Shown piece by piece: positions 5,421 to 7,164 of a stretch of 7,164 nt of DNA (its first letter is position 1; each line of letters starts with the position of its first letter). This stretch comes from Bacteroidaceae bacterium (GTDB taxonomy: Bacteria; Bacteroidota; Bacteroidia; Bacteroidales; Barnesiellaceae_A). The DNA is taken from the NCBI GenBank assembly GCA_017561285.1, contig JAFZDG010000309.1, forward strand, positions 1-7,164, given 5' to 3'. Under the pieces are notes generated by a model. The model made no database searches. It saw nothing but the letters and a program-made list of their open reading frames with translations, and was not told the origin of the DNA. Position numbers and translations under genes: made by a program.

Positions 5421-7164
5421 ATGTCATTCTTTAAAAATTCTCTCAGAGCACTCGGCTTTGGCAAAGACGATGATAACGACGACCGCACCTTTACGGCCAA
5501 AGACATCATAAACGCCACTGCCGACAACTCAAATAATACGCCCAAAGACAACAACTCAACCATCCCCGACAACGACAACACTAATACTGTTTCAGCTCTA
5601 CCCAACTCGTTGCTCGACAAAATCATTGAGTTGGTCAATGCTTCATTTCCCGACTTTGTACGCAACTGCATCGATATTGAAAGCGAAAAGAGATATATCT
5701 ACGAACAACTTGGTGACTCTTTCAAAACATATATCGAAGAGTTGAATCAATCGGCTACCTCTCAATCTCAAGCGGCTGTTGAATCGACTCGCAAAAAACT
5801 TGAGTCGGAAATGGAATCGCTCCGCCGCAAAACGGCCGAATTGGAAGAGCAAAAAGTTGAAATCAAAAACGCTCAACTCAGCGCCGAAAGACAAAAAAGA
5901 GCCCTCAATGAGAAAGTTCACGAGCTCGACAGCCGTATAGTTACACTCGAAGCCGAGAAAGAACAATACGACCTCGAAAACAAAAGCCTCATCAACAAAC
6001 TCAAAGTTTCGGGCGTAAAGCAACAAGAACTCGACTCTGCCCAAGAAGAGATCAACCGCTTGCTCGGTGTCATTCAAGACCTCAAAAAGAGTGCTACCAT
6101 ACCCGACGAAACACAACAAGAGCTCAATGACAAGACTGCGGCCATAGAGGCATTACAAGAGCGCATCAGTTATCTTTCGGCCGAAAAAGAGGAAATGACT
6201 ACCGGTATGGCCGCATTGAGAGATACCAAAGATAATCTCGAAAAAGAGCTCTCCGAGAAAGAATATATCATATCGCAACTCACCGGAGAGGTAAATACTC
6301 TCCTTGAACAGAAAGAGCAATCGGTCAACGAAATTTCAGAACTCCGGTCTGCTCGCGAAGCCAACATATCGTTGCAAAAGTCAATAGAAGAACTGCAAGC
6401 CGGCAACAACCAACTGAAGGCCGACTTGGATGCATCTAACACACAAAAAGAGCAACAAGCCATTGCCCTACAACAAAAAGTAGATGCCCTGCAAGCATCG
6501 CTCGACACCGCAACAGAGCAACTCAATACTGCGACCGAGCAACTCAACGACAAAGAGCAACAAGCTCAACACAACAACACACAACTCAACGAGAAAATAG
6601 AAGACCTCTTGTTGCAACTCAACGTATCCAACAACAACTACATTGCTGCTGCCGAGCAACTCGAAGCTACACTCGAAGAGAACGCCTCGCAACAAGAGAC
6701 CATCAAGCAACTCCAAGAGCAAGTCAACCAATGGATGCAAGCAGCCGAGGCACAACACAACACACAACAACAGGTAGATACTCTCAACCAAGAGGCTGCC
6801 GCACTGCAAGAGCAACTTGCGCAACACAAAGACAATATAGCCCAACTTCGCAACCAATTGGCTCAAAGTCAAGACGATGGAACACAACTTCGCAATCAAT
6901 TGGCTCACAGCGAAGAGAGCAACAAACAAATGGGCAATGAGATAACCAAGCTATCTCAAGAAGCCGACAAACTCAAAAATGAGATAGCCCGGAACTTGCA
7001 ACTATCACAAGAGAACGTGGTTTTGCAAGAGCAAACACAAAAACTGCAACACCTCGCCGATGCCTTGCAAGCTCAGCTCAAAGAGTCGCAGGAGCAAAAC
7101 AATGCCCTGCACTCACAGCTCAAAGAGTCGCAGGAGCAAAGCAGCACATTGCACTCACAGGTCA
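5421..7164 (+). CDS. Long coiled-coil protein of unknown function (3' end missing)
   Basis: I do not recognise this family. The 581 visible codons have no stop, so the gene continues past the window. The start is well fixed: an in-frame TAA (5415-5417) lies one codon before the ATG. Residues 1-13 (MSFFKNSLRALGF) could form a short amphipathic helix. Residues 15-58 are an Asp/Asn-rich, probably disordered linker. Residues 60-110 look helical and contain the only Cys (Cys83). From about 114 to the end the sequence is nearly continuous heptad-type coiled coil, broken by its single Pro at 228. Residues 114-333 are Lys/Glu-rich; residues 334-581 are Gln-rich, with 51 Gln in 248 residues, and contain tandem 7- and 14-residue repeats. 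There is no signal peptide, membrane segment or Walker A motif in the visible part, so a cytoplasmic scaffold or filament-like role is a guess. An SMC-like label would rest only on coiled-coil resemblance. Confidence 0.85.
   Translation, partial: MSFFKNSLRALGFGKDDDNDDRTFTAKDIINATADNSNNTPKDNNSTIPDNDNTNTVSALPNSLLDKIIELVNASFPDFVRNCIDIESEKRYIYEQLGDSFKTYIEELNQSATSQSQAAVESTRKKLESEMESLRRKTAELEEQKVEIKNAQLSAERQKRALNEKVHELDSRIVTLEAEKEQYDLENKSLINKLKVSGVKQQELDSAQEEINRLLGVIQDLKKSATIPDETQQELNDKTAAIEALQERISYLSAEKEEMTTGMAALRDTKDNLEKELSEKEYIISQLTGEVNTLLEQKEQSVNEISELRSAREANISLQKSIEELQAGNNQLKADLDASNTQKEQQAIALQQKVDALQASLDTATEQLNTATEQLNDKEQQAQHNNTQLNEKIEDLLLQLNVSNNNYIAAAEQLEATLEENASQQETIKQLQEQVNQWMQAAEAQHNTQQQVDTLNQEAAALQEQLAQHKDNIAQLRNQLAQSQDDGTQLRNQLAHSEESNKQMGNEITKLSQEADKLKNEIARNLQLSQENVVLQEQTQKLQHLADALQAQLKESQEQNNALHSQLKESQEQSSTLHSQV
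6501..6542 (+). repeat. Two tandem heptads inside the coiled-coil gene
   Basis: Two 21-bp units encode LDTATEQ (6501-6521) and LNTATEQ (6522-6542), followed by a degenerate LNDKEQQ. The proteins differ at one residue, but the DNA differs at several synonymous sites (GCA ACA against GCG ACC). This points to an older duplication kept by selection on the protein. Confidence 0.7.
6801..6926 (+). repeat. 14-residue (42-bp) repeats inside the coiled-coil gene
   Basis: Units at 6843-6884 and 6885-6926 both begin QLRNQLA; their first 23 bases match at 22 positions, after which they diverge. The preceding 42 bp (6801-6842, ALQEQLAQHKDNIA) are a degenerate third unit. Fourteen residues equal two heptads, so the repeat keeps the coiled-coil register. 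Confidence 0.7.
7074..7164 (+). repeat. Near-identical 42-bp tandem repeat running off the window
   Basis: Copy 1 (7074-7115) encodes QLKESQEQNNALHS and copy 2 (7116-7157) QLKESQEQSSTLHS. They agree at 36 of 42 bases, the first 25 being identical. A third copy seems to start at 7158 (CAGGTCA against CAGCTCA) and is cut by the window end. The preceding 42 bp (7032-7073) keep only scattered identity (Q, Q, AL). High synonymous identity suggests a recent duplication, and the array may be longer outside the window. Confidence 0.8.

Noticed and set aside
5421..5760. SMC/RecN-type ATPase identity for the coiled-coil protein
   Set aside because: The N-terminal 113 residues contain no Walker A motif; GFGKDDDN does not fit GxxxxGK[ST].
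5414..6929. Several open frames of 70-158 codons on the - strand opposite the coiled-coil gene
   Set aside because: Their Leu/Cys/Ser/Val-rich products are what the complement of CAA, GAG and CTC-rich coiled-coil codons gives. The + frame is open for 581 codons with clear heptad logic.
7074..7164. CRISPR-like repeat
   Set aside because: The 42-bp units are directly adjacent with no unique spacers and lie in frame in a coding sequence.

Overview
The window reads as a stretch of chromosome from a member of the Bacteroidales (Bacteroidetes). Three things point there. The glutamate dehydrogenase gene has a Bacteroidetes-type promoter (TTTG, 20 bp, TAnnTTTG). The starts lack Shine-Dalgarno sequences and sit behind A/T-rich leaders. 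The serine-pathway dehydrogenase is the short form without an ACT domain, with Lys in place of the catalytic His, known from Bacteroides and Entamoeba. The genus cannot be told from this window.

Layout. Positions 1-1308 (+) hold an exported serine hydrolase of the class C beta-lactamase / S12 peptidase type, cut at its 5' end: the first 39 bases encode the end of a signal peptide. A hairpin terminator (1328-1368) lies between it and the convergent genes. Positions 4947 down to 1387 (-) hold three genes read in the order gdhA, serC, serA. A long hairpin (3551-3583) lies between gdhA and serC. A perfect -7 box and a GC-rich inverted repeat lie between serC and serA. Positions 4948-5420 are a 473-bp divergent intergenic region. 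It holds the gdhA promoter, a strongly G-poor tract on the + strand, a weak candidate promoter, a hairpin and a possible 21-codon leader ORF. From 5421 (+) to the window end, and open beyond it, runs a gene for a very long coiled-coil protein; 581 codons are visible.

How the genes fit. SerA and SerC carry out the first two steps of phosphorylated serine synthesis. SerC consumes glutamate and releases 2-oxoglutarate, which GdhA re-aminates with ammonium and NADPH. The three genes therefore form a plausible nitrogen-into-serine module. SerB is not in the window. The hydrolase and the coiled-coil protein have no evident link to this pathway.

The least explained item is the coiled-coil gene. It has a short amphipathic N-terminus, an Asp/Asn-rich linker, a small helical region, and then about 470 residues of heptad-type sequence. 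Its composition changes from Lys/Glu-rich to about 20% Gln, and the 3' part contains 7- and 14-residue tandem repeats, some nearly identical at the DNA level. I do not recognise its family and see no ATPase motif, so no new system is claimed. Most of the window is ordinary core metabolism.
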